From Rudanella sp031411995 (lineage in GTDB: Bacteria > Bacteroidota > Bacteroidia > Cytophagales > Spirosomataceae): 64,000 nt of DNA. Location of the stretch: contig JANOCD010000008.1 of the NCBI GenBank assembly GCA_031411995.1, positions 163,228 through 227,227 on the forward strand. The letters are read 5' to 3'. The position numbers were made by a program, and so were the translations under genes. Shown one piece after another: positions 8,756 to 17,194 of the stretch (position 1 is its first letter; each line of letters opens with the position of its first letter). The notes beneath the pieces were generated by a model. It did not search any database. It saw only the letters and a list, made by a program, of their open reading frames with translations, and was not told the origin of the DNA.

Positions 8756-8786
8756 TTTGGTAAATCATGTTTTTGCTGTAATTTTG
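8756..8786 (+). promoter_or_regulatory. Candidate Bacteroidota promoter for the Lrp gene
   Basis: TTTG at 8756-8759 and TAATTTTG at 8779-8786 are separated by 19 bases. This fits the Bacteroidota -33 (TTTG) and -7 (TAnnTTTG) pattern. Transcription would start near 8793 and leave a leader of about 125 bases. A second -7-like element, TAGCTTTG at 8873-8880, lies closer to the gene and lacks a clear -33 box. Confidence 0.45.
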
Positions 8787-8795
8787 TGCGGTAAA

Positions 8796-8873
8796 AAGGC
8801 GATTTGGCTGTACTTTCTTCTACCTTTCGGTAAGATTTCCGTATATTTTTAGAATAATTTATGGAATCGCCTT
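8796..8873. promoter_or_regulatory. Inverted repeat in the Lrp gene leader
   Basis: Perfect 9-base arms aaggcgatt (8796-8804) and aatcgcctt (8865-8873) enclose an AT-rich 60-base interval. The right arm directly touches the downstream -7-like element at 8873. It could be an autoregulatory site of the Lrp protein or an RNA stem. Nine matching bases over this distance can also arise by chance. Confidence 0.35.
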
Positions 8874-8918
8874 AGCTTTGCAAAACCCTGAACAACCAAT
8901 ACTTACCTCGGCAAGAGC

Positions 8919-9395
8919 ATGAACATCTCGAGTTCCAAATTAGACCAAATTGACCGCAAAGTCTTAGACATTCTTCAAGATAACGCCAAGATCACAAACG
9001 CTCAACTTTCTAAAGAGATCGGCCTTTCGCCGGCTCCCACCCTCGAACGGGTTAAGAAATTAGAGACATCAGGTATCATTCAAAGCTACCACGCCAAACT
9101 CGACCGGGAACGTGTCGGCCTAGGTGTGACCACCTTTGTGATGGTCACGCTCGTGGGTCATAAGAAGCAAGTAACGGACTCATTTGTGGCGAAAGTCAAC
9201 ACAATTCCTGAAATTATTGAGTGCCACCATATTACGGGTGACGGTGATTTCCTGCTCAAAGTGATCTCGAAAGATATTACCTCCTATCAGAAATTAATGC
9301 TCGAAGTAATCAACGAAATTGAAGAGGTCGCCAATACCAAAACTATGGTGATTCTCAGCACATTCAAAGAGAGTAAGGCATTGCCGATTCCCTGA
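8919..9395 (+). CDS. Lrp/AsnC family transcriptional regulator
   Basis: The 158-residue protein has the two-domain Lrp layout. The N-terminal winged helix has LDQIDRKVLDILQDNAKITNAQLSKEIGLSPAPTLERVKKLE. The C-terminal RAM/effector domain has the typical GDGDFLLKV segment and ends with TMVILSTFKESKALPI. Such proteins bind DNA as octamers and respond to amino acids. It is transcribed alone with its own promoter region and is followed by a strong hairpin (9434-9483). The ligand and regulon cannot be told from sequence. Confidence 0.93.
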   Translation: MNISSSKLDQIDRKVLDILQDNAKITNAQLSKEIGLSPAPTLERVKKLETSGIIQSYHAKLDRERVGLGVTTFVMVTLVGHKKQVTDSFVAKVNTIPEIIECHHITGDGDFLLKVISKDITSYQKLMLEVINEIEEVANTKTMVILSTFKESKALPIP

Positions 9396-9433
9396 AAAAG
9401 GAGCGAAAAGGTGACGGTCCGACGTTTCGGAAC

Positions 9434-9483
9434 GCAAAAGAGTGGCTGATGCACCATTACACGTGCGTTAGCCACTCTTTTGC
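9434..9483. terminator. Long hairpin between Lrp and ABC-F genes
   Basis: Arms of 20 bases, 9434-9453 (beginning gcaaaagagtggct) and 9464-9483 (ending agccactcttttgc), pair with about three mismatches around a 10-base loop. A pyrimidine-rich tract follows. It probably terminates the Lrp transcript. Words such as gagcgaaa and gctctttcac around it recur at 11437-11527. Confidence 0.65.
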
Positions 9484-9526
9484 TCTTTCACCCCCTTCAC
9501 TCTTTTTATTCTTCGTAAATTTGGCC

Positions 9527-11437
9527 ATGAATTACCTCTCAGCGGAGAATTTAACAAAAGCATACGGCGACCGAACGCTGTTCCGAAACATAAATTTCGG
9601 GATTAACCGGGGCGATAAAATTGCCATTGTTGGGGCTAATGGCTCCGGCAAAACCTCCCTTCTTTCTATTCTGGCCAGAGTTGTTCCGCCCGATACGGGC
9701 CTGGTGAGTGTGCGCAAAGATATCAGCATTGGTTACCTCGATCAACAACCCGACCTCAACGAAGCCCTCACCGTGATGGAAGAAGTTCTGTCGGGCGAGA
9801 GTGCGCAATTGGAAGCCGTGCGGAATTACGAAAAAGCCTTGATTTCGGAAGACCACGACGCACTGGAACGCGCCATGGCTCAGATGGAAAAGCTCGAAGC
9901 CTGGGACTATGAATCACAACTCCGGCAGATGCTCGGCGAATTGGGTGTTCATGACGTGGAGCAATCGGTTAGCACGCTGTCGGGAGGGCAACGCAAACGG
10001 GTGGCCCTGGCGCGGGTGCTGATTCAGAACCCCGACCTGATTATTCTGGACGAACCAACCAACCACCTTGATTTAGAGGCTATCGAGTATCTCGAAAACT
10101 ACCTCAACACTAGCAACGGAACCCTGTTGATGGTATCGCACGATCGCTATTTTCTGGATGCTGTGTGCAATCAAATTGTGGAGATGGAAGGCGGGCAGTT
10201 ATACGGCTACAAAGGAAACTACGCTTACTTTCTGGAAAAGAAAGCAGAACGGATGGAGATGGAGGCCTCTGAACTGGAGAAAGACCGCAACCTGTTTCGG
10301 CGCGAGTTAGACTGGATGCGCAAACAACCCAAAGCGCGGGGCACCAAGGCTAAATACCGCGAGGATGCCTTTGGCGAGTTACAGGAAAAAGTAAGCGGCA
10401 AAGGCAAGGGCGACGGTTTGGAACTGAACCTCCGCACGGCTCGCCTGGGCAGCAAAATCCTGGAAGTCGAAAACCTCAGCAAACGCTACGACGATAAGGT
10501 GCTGCTCGACCATTTTACCTATACCTTCAAACGGTCGGACCGGGCGGGCTTGATTGGGAAAAATGGCATGGGCAAAACCACGCTACTCGAAATGATTACG
10601 GGCTTGACTCGCCCCGATTCGGGCAAAATCAGCACGGGCGGCACTGTTCGGTTTGGGTATTACACGCAGTCGGAGTTGAACCTGCCCGAAAATCAGCGGG
10701 TGATCGATGTAGTGCAAGAGGTAGCGGAGGTGATGAAAATGGCATCGGGTGAGACCATCACGGCGAGTCAGTTGCTCCAGCACTTTTTGTTCGACCGGCA
10801 AAAACAATATGACTTTGTATCGAAATTAAGCGGGGGCGAAAAACGCCGACTCCAGCTATTGCTGGTGCTGGTGACGAACCCCAATTTCCTGATTCTCGAT
10901 GAACCCACCAACGACCTCGACATCACGACGCTGAACGTTTTGGAGGAGTTTCTGCTAAACTTCCCCGGCTGCGTGCTGATTGTGACCCACGATCGCTATT
11001 TCATGGATCGGCTTGTCGATCACGTATTTGTGTTGGAGGGCGAGGGTCAGGTGCGCGATTATCCGGGGAACTATACCGACTATCGCGAGTGGCGTAACAA
11101 ACAACCCAAGAAACAATCGTCGGCTGCCAATGCCCAGAAAGGCAAACAATCGTCGGGAAATACAGCGGGGGTGACAAACCAAAACGGCGCGTCCGGCGTT
11201 ACGCAGACGAAGGCTATCGAGACAAAAAAGAAGCTGTCGTATAAGGAACAACGCGAATACGAAACGCTCGAAAGCGAGATTGCGGCACACGAAGATCGGA
11301 AAGTTACGATTACCGAACTCCTTAGTGCCGGAGGTCGCCACGAACAATTGACGGCCTGGGCCAACGAAATCAGCGAAATCGACGCACAAATCTCGGCAAA
11401 ATCAGACCGCTGGCTCGAACTGGCGGAGTATATTTAA
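9527..11437 (+). CDS. ABC-F family ATPase, Uup-like
   Basis: Two ABC ATPase domains lie on one chain without membrane segments. Domain 1 has GANGSGKTSLL and the signature LSGGQRKRVALARVL followed by LIILDEPTNHLDL. Domain 2 has GKNGMGKTTLL, LSGGEKRRLQLL and FLILDEPTNDLDI. A linker rich in basic helices lies between them, and a C-terminal coiled-coil of about 65 residues resembles the Uup C-terminal domain. ABC-F proteins act on ribosomes, and Uup types also affect transposon excision and DNA-related processes. The ATG at 9527 (MNYLSAENLTKAYGD) is chosen because upstream in-frame codons run through the preceding hairpin. It is likely co-transcribed with nothing else, since a hairpin repeat follows. 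Confidence 0.92.
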   Translation: MNYLSAENLTKAYGDRTLFRNINFGINRGDKIAIVGANGSGKTSLLSILARVVPPDTGLVSVRKDISIGYLDQQPDLNEALTVMEEVLSGESAQLEAVRNYEKALISEDHDALERAMAQMEKLEAWDYESQLRQMLGELGVHDVEQSVSTLSGGQRKRVALARVLIQNPDLIILDEPTNHLDLEAIEYLENYLNTSNGTLLMVSHDRYFLDAVCNQIVEMEGGQLYGYKGNYAYFLEKKAERMEMEASELEKDRNLFRRELDWMRKQPKARGTKAKYREDAFGELQEKVSGKGKGDGLELNLRTARLGSKILEVENLSKRYDDKVLLDHFTYTFKRSDRAGLIGKNGMGKTTLLEMITGLTRPDSGKISTGGTVRFGYYTQSELNLPENQRVIDVVQEVAEVMKMASGETITASQLLQHFLFDRQKQYDFVSKLSGGEKRRLQLLLVLVTNPNFLILDEPTNDLDITTLNVLEEFLLNFPGCVLIVTHDRYFMDRLVDHVFVLEGEGQVRDYPGNYTDYREWRNKQPKKQSSAANAQKGKQSSGNTAGVTNQNGASGVTQTKAIETKKKLSYKEQREYETLESEIAAHEDRKVTITELLSAGGRHEQLTAWANEISEIDAQISAKSDRWLELAEYI

Positions 11438-11527
11438 AGAGCGAAAGAGTGAAAGAGCGAAAGAATGAAAAGCCAGGCGGCAACAAACACTCTTTCGCTC
11501 TTTCACTTTTTCGCTCTTTCACTCTTT
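11437..11527. repeat. Hairpin of iterated gagcgaaa/gctctttc words
   Basis: The left half repeats gagcgaaa, gagtgaaa and gagcgaaa. The right half repeats tctttcgc, tctttcac and tcgctctttcac. Together they form a long imperfect stem around the loop sequence ccaggcggcaacaaac. It sits precisely between the stop of the ABC-F gene and the start of the DedA gene, where it can act as a terminator. Confidence 0.7.
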
Positions 11528-11532
11528 AAATC

Positions 11533-12207
11533 ATGGATCAACTACTCGAATTTTTCCGCTACCTGCTCAACTCCGAGGAAATCATCCGAACGGGTGGATT
11601 GGTACTGATTACCCTCATTATTCTGATCGAGAATGGGGTGGTATTCGGTTTCTTTCTGCCGGGTGATTACCTGCTGTTTTTGTCGGGGGTGTTTGCAGGA
11701 ACCAAGCTGCTCGATGTGCCACTGCTGCTGTTGATGGGATGCATTTTTGGGGCGGCTGTGGTGGGATCACTCATGGGCTACGGGACCGGGCATTTTTTTG
11801 GGTCGCGCATTCAGAACAGGCCCGACAGTTTGTTCTTCAAGAAAAAGCACATTGAAACCACTCGGAAATACTTCGAAAAATACGGTAGTCGTACCCTGGT
11901 TATTGCCCGTTTTCTGCCCATAGTCAGAACGTTTGCACCCCTTTTAGCGGGTATTATTCACATGAATTTCCGCTATTTCATGCTCTATAACATCGTTGGT
12001 GGAGCCATTTGGGTTGGCTTGCTGGTTGGAGGTGGTTTTTATTTTGGTGAGCGATTCCCCTGGATTATAAACTACGTCCATTGGATTATTATCTTTTTCC
12101 TGGGGGTCACAACCATCACCGTTGTTCGTGGCTATTTAAACGCACGGAAAGAGATGAATGATCAGGAAATAGAAGTAGGACCGGGCCCCCGACGCGGTCA
12201 GGAGTGA
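11533..12207 (+). CDS. DedA family membrane protein (second copy)
   Basis: This is a 224-residue inner-membrane protein of the DedA/VTT family. It shares with the copy at 3519 the glycine-rich NGVVFGFFLPGDYLLFLSG segment and the block ARFLPIVRTFAPLLAGI, but differs in the rest, so the two are old paralogues. The C-terminal tail after the last membrane segment is short and charged. The likely role is membrane lipid homeostasis or lipid-carrier translocation. It starts six bases after a word-built hairpin and converges on the patatin gene. Confidence 0.9.
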   Translation: MDQLLEFFRYLLNSEEIIRTGGLVLITLIILIENGVVFGFFLPGDYLLFLSGVFAGTKLLDVPLLLLMGCIFGAAVVGSLMGYGTGHFFGSRIQNRPDSLFFKKKHIETTRKYFEKYGSRTLVIARFLPIVRTFAPLLAGIIHMNFRYFMLYNIVGGAIWVGLLVGGGFYFGERFPWIINYVHWIIIFFLGVTTITVVRGYLNARKEMNDQEIEVGPGPRRGQE

Positions 12208-12218
12208 GGCTGATTTTC

Positions 12219-14054
12219 TCACTCTTTTGCTGCTTCAATTAGTTGCGCGGGGGTGGTCAACGGATTGTCCATCAAAGACTTCATCGTGGGTTTCAGGCGA
12301 AAGGCGGGATAATAGGTAGCCGATTGATTTTTGTCGTTGGCCAGCCGAAACGCTTCAAAAATCAGGGTTGCCCGCCGGAACACTTCCGCATCTTCCGGCA
12401 ATAAAGCAAATGGCTTCCCTGCATCGTTAGCTACTTTCTCCTTGCTGGCAATCAGTCGCTTAGTGCGCCAGGGCAGCGTTATTTCGGCACTGGCAATAAC
12501 AGCATTCATTTTGTCTTTCTCGGCCAGCCACCAAAGAGTGGTATCCATGCTGCTGGCTTCTTTGATGATTGGCATCAACAAAATCAGATCAGATCGGTAT
12601 TTGGGTTTGTCGACATCGCGGAGTACCCCTCCGATAATGCTGGCAATCACGTCGGGAGTTGGCGCATTGTCGTTCACATCGGTATCGTCGTCGCGGTAGA
12701 GCAGGCCGTAGTTCAGGCTTCGGACGCGACGCAGGAAAACCGATAATAGCAACGCTTTCGCTGTTTTCAGGCGCACATCCAGCAAATACCATAACTGCTT
12801 TATGGTAAGGTGCATAAATGGAGGTACCACCAGCGGAAATAAAGCGGGAATATCGCCTTTTAACCGGTTCATCAACAGGTTCCAGATGTGGCCAACACCC
12901 CAGGCAGCCAAACCGGCAATCAGGGCAATACCAACCAAAAATCCGCCCAGAAAACCACCAACCCGAAACGTTACAGCCAACACCATACCGATCAGGACTA
13001 CCAAAGCGGCTACCCAAACCAGTGTGCGTCCCTGTTTCAACCATTGGGTTAAGGAGCGGCCCGTTCGGGCGGGTGGTGCCGTGTCGGCGGGGTAAATGCC
13101 CATTTCTGCACTCGCTACATCGGCCACCAAAAACAGGGTCGATGGCTGCATAGGCTCCTTTTGTTCGGGTGGAATTGCCTCGGCCTGCTTCGATTGCAGG
13201 AATGTTTTGTTGCGCCGATTAGCCAGTAATAACCCCTCAATTCCCTGATTGTCATAAACCCCTCCGTCGATAATTGCCAGGCTGTCGATCCCAACTGTTG
13301 CATTATTCCCCGACAGAAAAGGCATGGGGGCTGGATTGCCCGTTGGGAAATCCGAGGGCAGGTTCAGGGCCTCGAACCCAACCGGAAAGCACGACGACGA
13401 GGCAACAATATCGGCCAATCGAAGCTCGCGGGCGCGGGCATGTGGAATGTGAACGTTCCCATTGCCAATGAAAAACCATTCCCGCAAAACACCTCCTTCT
13501 GTCACGAACTGGGCTTCGGGCAGGGTGCTATACTGAAAACGAAATGCCAAACCGGAGTACAATTCGGTGGCTCCGAAAATGATTGTCTGGAGCCGCGAGG
13601 GATTTACGTCAGACTGATCGGCCTGCCAGAATACATCGAATGTGGCTTTTCCAAACAGTTGCTCATGGTAGATGTCAGCAAAAGCCCTGATGATTTTGTA
13701 GTTGCTGTGCTTCTCCTGTATAGTGGTTTGCCAGCGCGTTGTGGCATCGGGGAGCAGCCTGTCGGCATCCAGAAACCGATAGAACTCGTCGTAGATCTGG
13801 TCAAAGGTGGCCCCTTCTTTCCGGCGGAGCGCATAATAGGCACCCGCGAATGTGCCACCCGAAATGGTCGAGAGCATATGCACATTGTCGAGTACTCCCA
13901 GCAAATAAAGTGTGTTGAGTGTGCCCAATCCATAAGCCGCAGCACGAAATCCACCCCCCGACATACTGAGGGCAATGCGGCTAAAGATGGGTTCAGAAAT
14001 GGGTTGGGGCGGAGGTAAGACAGTCGGTGGCATAGAGTGTTTTGTTTCCTGCAA
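12219..14054 (-). CDS. Patatin-like phospholipase with internal membrane segments
   Basis: The 611-residue protein carries a patatin-type lipase domain. The oxyanion loop is SMSGGGFRAAAYG (30-42), the nucleophile elbow is STISGGTFAGAYY (about 62-74), and the DGG motif is IIDGGVYDNQG (about 263). The elbow reads ISGG rather than the common GxSxG, as in lysophospholipase-like relatives. After the catalytic domain come two hydrophobic helices (VWVAALVVLIGMVLAVTF and GGFLVGIALIAGLAAWGV) that would anchor it in the inner membrane, then a soluble C-terminal region. It probably hydrolyses membrane acyl esters. It is the last gene of a minus-strand block and converges on the DedA gene. Confidence 0.82.
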   Translation of the reverse strand: MQETKHSMPPTVLPPPQPISEPIFSRIALSMSGGGFRAAAYGLGTLNTLYLLGVLDNVHMLSTISGGTFAGAYYALRRKEGATFDQIYDEFYRFLDADRLLPDATTRWQTTIQEKHSNYKIIRAFADIYHEQLFGKATFDVFWQADQSDVNPSRLQTIIFGATELYSGLAFRFQYSTLPEAQFVTEGGVLREWFFIGNGNVHIPHARARELRLADIVASSSCFPVGFEALNLPSDFPTGNPAPMPFLSGNNATVGIDSLAIIDGGVYDNQGIEGLLLANRRNKTFLQSKQAEAIPPEQKEPMQPSTLFLVADVASAEMGIYPADTAPPARTGRSLTQWLKQGRTLVWVAALVVLIGMVLAVTFRVGGFLGGFLVGIALIAGLAAWGVGHIWNLLMNRLKGDIPALFPLVVPPFMHLTIKQLWYLLDVRLKTAKALLLSVFLRRVRSLNYGLLYRDDDTDVNDNAPTPDVIASIIGGVLRDVDKPKYRSDLILLMPIIKEASSMDTTLWWLAEKDKMNAVIASAEITLPWRTKRLIASKEKVANDAGKPFALLPEDAEVFRRATLIFEAFRLANDKNQSATYYPAFRLKPTMKSLMDNPLTTPAQLIEAAKE

Positions 14055-14112
14055 AGTCCGCTCTATTCCTTCATATAATCAAGGGGAGATTTCCCGTTTT
14101 TGGCAAGTGTTT

Positions 14113-14622
14113 TTACCCTTCTTTAAACCAACTGGCATACATCACGTAGTTATCAGCGGTGCGCATAAACACGTCGGCTGCTTCGGGACTAACGGGTTTG
14201 AGTAGCCGGGCGGGGTTTCCGGCGTAGATGCTACCCGGCGGCACCACCGTATTCTGCGTGATAATGGCCCCAGCGGCAATAATACTTCCCGTTCCGATCA
14301 CGGCTCCATCCATCACAATGGCCCCCATACCAATCAATACGTTGTCTTCTACCGTGCAACCATGCACCACCGCATTGTGCGCAATAGAAACATAGTTGCC
14401 AATGGTCGTTTTGGTTTTCTGGTAGGTGCAATGAATCACGGCCCCATCCTGTATATTGACGCGGTCGCCCATGCGAATGCTGTTCACATCGCCCCGGATA
14501 ACGGCGTTGAACCAAACGGTGCAGTCGCGGCCCATCACCACATCACCCACAATGGTTGCATTGTCAGCAAACCAGCAATTTTCACCAAATTGGGGATGTA
14601 CTCCCCGAACAGAACGGATCAT
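14113..14622 (-). CDS. Gamma-class carbonic anhydrase family protein
   Basis: The 169-residue left-handed beta-helix protein has hexapeptide repeats. The segment NAVIRGDVNSIRMGDRVNIQ holds the conserved Arg-Asp pair. DGAVIHCT and SIAHNAVVHGCTV provide the three zinc histidines of the gamma carbonic anhydrase/YrdA family. The function is hydration of CO2 or an uncharacterised metal-dependent reaction; many homologues lack measurable activity. It is nine bases downstream of folA on the same strand, so probably in the same transcript. Confidence 0.92.
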   Translation of the reverse strand: MIRSVRGVHPQFGENCWFADNATIVGDVVMGRDCTVWFNAVIRGDVNSIRMGDRVNIQDGAVIHCTYQKTKTTIGNYVSIAHNAVVHGCTVEDNVLIGMGAIVMDGAVIGTGSIIAAGAIITQNTVVPPGSIYAGNPARLLKPVSPEAADVFMRTADNYVMYASWFKEG

Positions 14623-14631
14623 GCGGCAAAG

Positions 14632-15150
14632 TTAGGCGGTTGCCCGTTCATACACCACAAAATCGAACGCCGTTTCGTGGCGTTCGTCGGCCGGGTGATG
14701 CCGTCGGCTCACTTCCTGCCACTCGCTCTTGTCGAACGTCGGAAAGCGGGCATCTCCTTCATAGGCTTTCTGAATTTCGGTGAGGTAAAGCACGTTGGCA
14801 AGGGGTAAGGCCATCGTATAAATTTCGGCCCCGCCGATCACAAAAACTTCGGTGTCTTCCACCTTCCAGGCTTCTGTCAGCGCGTCGTTCAGGGTATGCA
14901 CCACCGTTATGCCCGGCATCTGGAAATCGCGGTTGCGAGTCACCACAATATTAGTGCGTTTGGGAAGGGGTTTCCCCAGCGCGTCCAGCGATTTGCGACC
15001 CATAATGATGGGGTGACCGCTGGTGGTATCTTTAAAAAACTTGAAATCGTCGGGCAAATGCCAGGGCAAATCAGGTTTACCATCGGCATCGTTCCGGCCA
15101 ATAATACCGTTTTGAGCTACGGCAGCTATCAGGCTTATTTTTTGAGTCAT
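14632..15150 (-). CDS. folA: Dihydrofolate reductase
   Basis: FolA reduces dihydrofolate to tetrahydrofolate with NADPH. Typical motifs are SLIAAVAQNGIIGRN at the N-terminus, LPWHLPDDFKFFKDTTSGHPIIMGRKS with the catalytic acidic residue, and VFVIGGAEIYTMALPLAN with the cofactor-binding glycines. At 172 residues the length is normal. The start codon overlaps the stop of the ChbG/YdjC gene by four bases (ATGA), indicating translational coupling. folK, another folate gene, lies about 4.4 kb upstream in the same minus-strand block. Confidence 0.96.
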   Translation of the reverse strand: MTQKISLIAAVAQNGIIGRNDADGKPDLPWHLPDDFKFFKDTTSGHPIIMGRKSLDALGKPLPKRTNIVVTRNRDFQMPGITVVHTLNDALTEAWKVEDTEVFVIGGAEIYTMALPLANVLYLTEIQKAYEGDARFPTFDKSEWQEVSRRHHPADERHETAFDFVVYERATA

Positions 15151-16136
15151 TTTATATTCGCCCGGCGTTCGGCCAGTTCGCGCATCGTTGTCAAAATAAT
15201 ACCCTGTTGCTGAATGTATTGTTTCAGGCGCGGGTCCATCATGGCCAGCATGTCGCCCCGGCGGGTTGGTCCCGATGAGGTGATTTCGCTGAAAGTGGGC
15301 GTGGTATCGGCGCAGTGCATGATCACGTAGGTAAGGCCAGGCTGGGCACGGTTGAACAGGTCGATGAAACGGTCGGTTTTCATTTTCTGGAGATCGGTAT
15401 CGCTCATGCTGGCATTTTCGGGTGCCCAGCCATAACTGGTTCCGTCGAGGTCGTCGAACACCGGCAAGCCCGCTTTCCAGAGCTGCTGCCCAATCGTAGC
15501 AATCATTTGTTGCTGGCCGGGCTGCATTTTCGTCACTTGTTTGATGAGTGTGGCATGACCACCCGGAAACAGAATCGGGATGCGCTCCGAAATGCCTACT
15601 TTCACATACCGCTCAATGAATTTGGGATCAAACAGCGTTCCCATGTGCGAGTCGAGGTGAGTTGGCTCCACACCAAAGGCACGGAACCGGGCAATCTGCA
15701 CCCTCATTTCAGCCTCCACTTCGTCGGGCGTGGCGTGTTGTACTACCTGAGCTACCGAGTGCCAAAACGCGCCCTGTTCGTCGTGCAGACCCGGCACCGT
15801 GGGCTTACCGGCTAATGGACCCCAACGGTAATTATTCCATTCCGACGTTAGCGTGAGGTGAACACCTGCGTCGAGCTTGGAATGTTGTTTCAGGTAGGTC
15901 ATGAATTGCGGCACCCAGCCGCAGGTCATCATCACACTGGTTGAATTGGCAATTCCCTCCTCGGTGGCCCGTATGGTTCCCCGGTTAGCTTCGTAGCTCA
16001 TACCGGCATCGTCAACGTGCAATACAAACACTTTTTTACCTTTCGGAAAGCCAAGTTTTTCGGCGTAGGTCATATCCTGAGCATTGGCATCGGTTATCCC
16101 CATTAATAAAATAGCAAAGCAGTAAAATATCTTCAT
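15147..16136 (-). CDS. Secreted ChbG/YdjC-type carbohydrate deacetylase
   Basis: The 329-residue protein begins with a short signal peptide (MKIFYCFAILLMGITDANAQ). The domain shows VFVLHVDDAGMSYEANRG (metal-binding Asp pair), GVHLTLTSEWNNYRWGPL (metal His) and PTHLDSHMGTLF (metal His), the triad of the YdjC/ChbG superfamily. A later VIMHCAD block is also typical. These enzymes remove acetyl groups from chitooligosaccharides or similar sugars. Export to the periplasm is predicted here. It stands between nuoC and folA and has no evident functional link to either. Confidence 0.88.
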   Translation of the reverse strand: MKIFYCFAILLMGITDANAQDMTYAEKLGFPKGKKVFVLHVDDAGMSYEANRGTIRATEEGIANSTSVMMTCGWVPQFMTYLKQHSKLDAGVHLTLTSEWNNYRWGPLAGKPTVPGLHDEQGAFWHSVAQVVQHATPDEVEAEMRVQIARFRAFGVEPTHLDSHMGTLFDPKFIERYVKVGISERIPILFPGGHATLIKQVTKMQPGQQQMIATIGQQLWKAGLPVFDDLDGTSYGWAPENASMSDTDLQKMKTDRFIDLFNRAQPGLTYVIMHCADTTPTFSEITSSGPTRRGDMLAMMDPRLKQYIQQQGIILTTMRELAERRANIK

Positions 16137-16148
16137 GAGTTTAGTTGG

Positions 16149-16634
16149 TTACTTATTCAGAATACCGTGGTAATATGTTGGCTCCACATAGTCGGTGCGG
16201 AGGGGATGTCCTTCCCAATCGGTGGGGAGCAGGATCCGGCGCAGGTCGGGGTGATTCTCAAAGCGGATACCGACAAGGTCGAAGGCTTCGCGCTCATGCC
16301 AGTCGGCAGTGCGCCAAAGGTGGCTCAGGGTTGGCAAGGTGGGAAGCTCGCCCGATGTGGTTTGGCGGGGAATCGTTACCCGCAGCATCAGGTTGTGTTC
16401 GTAAGGAATTGACGTGACGTTATAAAAAACGTCCATTGTATCGGCTACGACTCCATTGTCGATGGCGGTCAGGCACGCCAACTGATCGAAAAACAAACGC
16501 TCATCGTCGCGGAGAAACTGGCAAAGCGGTATCAAATCAGCAGGTTGCACCAGCAGATAGGGTTGCACGTTGGTACTGTTTACAGAAAACGTGAACTGGT
16601 CTTGAAGGATAGCGGTAATGTCAGCGAAGGTCAT
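16149..16634 (-). CDS. nuoC: NADH-quinone oxidoreductase subunit C
   Basis: NuoC is a peripheral-arm subunit of respiratory complex I. The 161-residue protein shows the family block WHEREAFDLVGIRFENHPDLRRILLPTDWEGHPLRTDY (in two parts: WHEREAFDLVGI and RRILLPTDWEGHPLR). It overlaps nuoB by four bases (ATGA). The usual next gene, nuoD, is missing: a YdjC deacetylase follows instead. The C-terminus stops at the normal place, so it is not a nuoCD fusion. Confidence 0.95.
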   Translation of the reverse strand: MTFADITAILQDQFTFSVNSTNVQPYLLVQPADLIPLCQFLRDDERLFFDQLACLTAIDNGVVADTMDVFYNVTSIPYEHNLMLRVTIPRQTTSGELPTLPTLSHLWRTADWHEREAFDLVGIRFENHPDLRRILLPTDWEGHPLRTDYVEPTYYHGILNK

Positions 16635-17170
16635 TGGGCAAACGGATTTTCGGTGGGATTTGTTGACTCAGGCTTTGCATCTCCCGTCAATGGTTTTTCG
16701 GCTCTGATTTTCTCCTGCAATTTCAAAAAACCGTCGATCAACGCTTCCGGGCGGGGCGGACAACCGGGCACATACACATCGACCGGAATGATTTTATCCA
16801 CGCCTTTCACCACGTGGTAGCCGTGTTGCCAGTAGGGGCCACCGCAATTGCTGCACGATCCCATCGAGATCACGTAGCGCGGTTCGGCCATTTGCTCGTA
16901 GAGTCGCTTGATGCGGTCGGCCATTTTATAGGTCACGGTTCCCGAAATAATCATAATATCAGCCTGCCGGGGCGAGGGGCGCGGAAAAATCCCGAACCGT
17001 TCCAGGTCATAACTCGAAGCCATCGACTGCATCATCTCGATGGCGCAACAGGCCAACCCGAACGTGAGTGGCCACAACGACGAGGCCCGCGACCAGTTCA
17101 GCAGGTCTTCGGAGTGCATTAGCATCAGGCCGTGGTCAGCGGTTTTGTTAGTTGGCGGAGCGGGAGTCAT
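16631..17170 (-). CDS. nuoB: NADH-quinone oxidoreductase subunit B
   Basis: NuoB carries iron-sulfur cluster N2, the last electron carrier before quinone in complex I. The four cluster ligands are visible: adjacent Cys41-Cys42 in FGLACCAIEMM, Cys106 in SMGSCSNCGG, and Cys137 in VPGCPPRPE. The PRPSPRQADIMIISGTVT block is diagnostic. It is 179 residues long. Between it and nuoA lies an extra gene for a glycine-zipper protein, separated by 24 bases. Confidence 0.97.
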   Translation of the reverse strand: MTPAPPTNKTADHGLMLMHSEDLLNWSRASSLWPLTFGLACCAIEMMQSMASSYDLERFGIFPRPSPRQADIMIISGTVTYKMADRIKRLYEQMAEPRYVISMGSCSNCGGPYWQHGYHVVKGVDKIIPVDVYVPGCPPRPEALIDGFLKLQEKIRAEKPLTGDAKPESTNPTENPFAQ

Positions 17171-17194
17171 TTTATAAGGGGAGTTGGTATCTCG

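Noticed and set aside
9449..9526. Upstream start for the ABC-F protein
   Set aside because: The extra codons lie in the hairpin at 9434-9483 and give a non-conserved hydrophobic leader on a cytosolic protein.
11437..11527. CRISPR array or microsatellite
   Set aside because: The words are short, unequal and arranged as an inverted repeat with no spacers. No cas gene is present.
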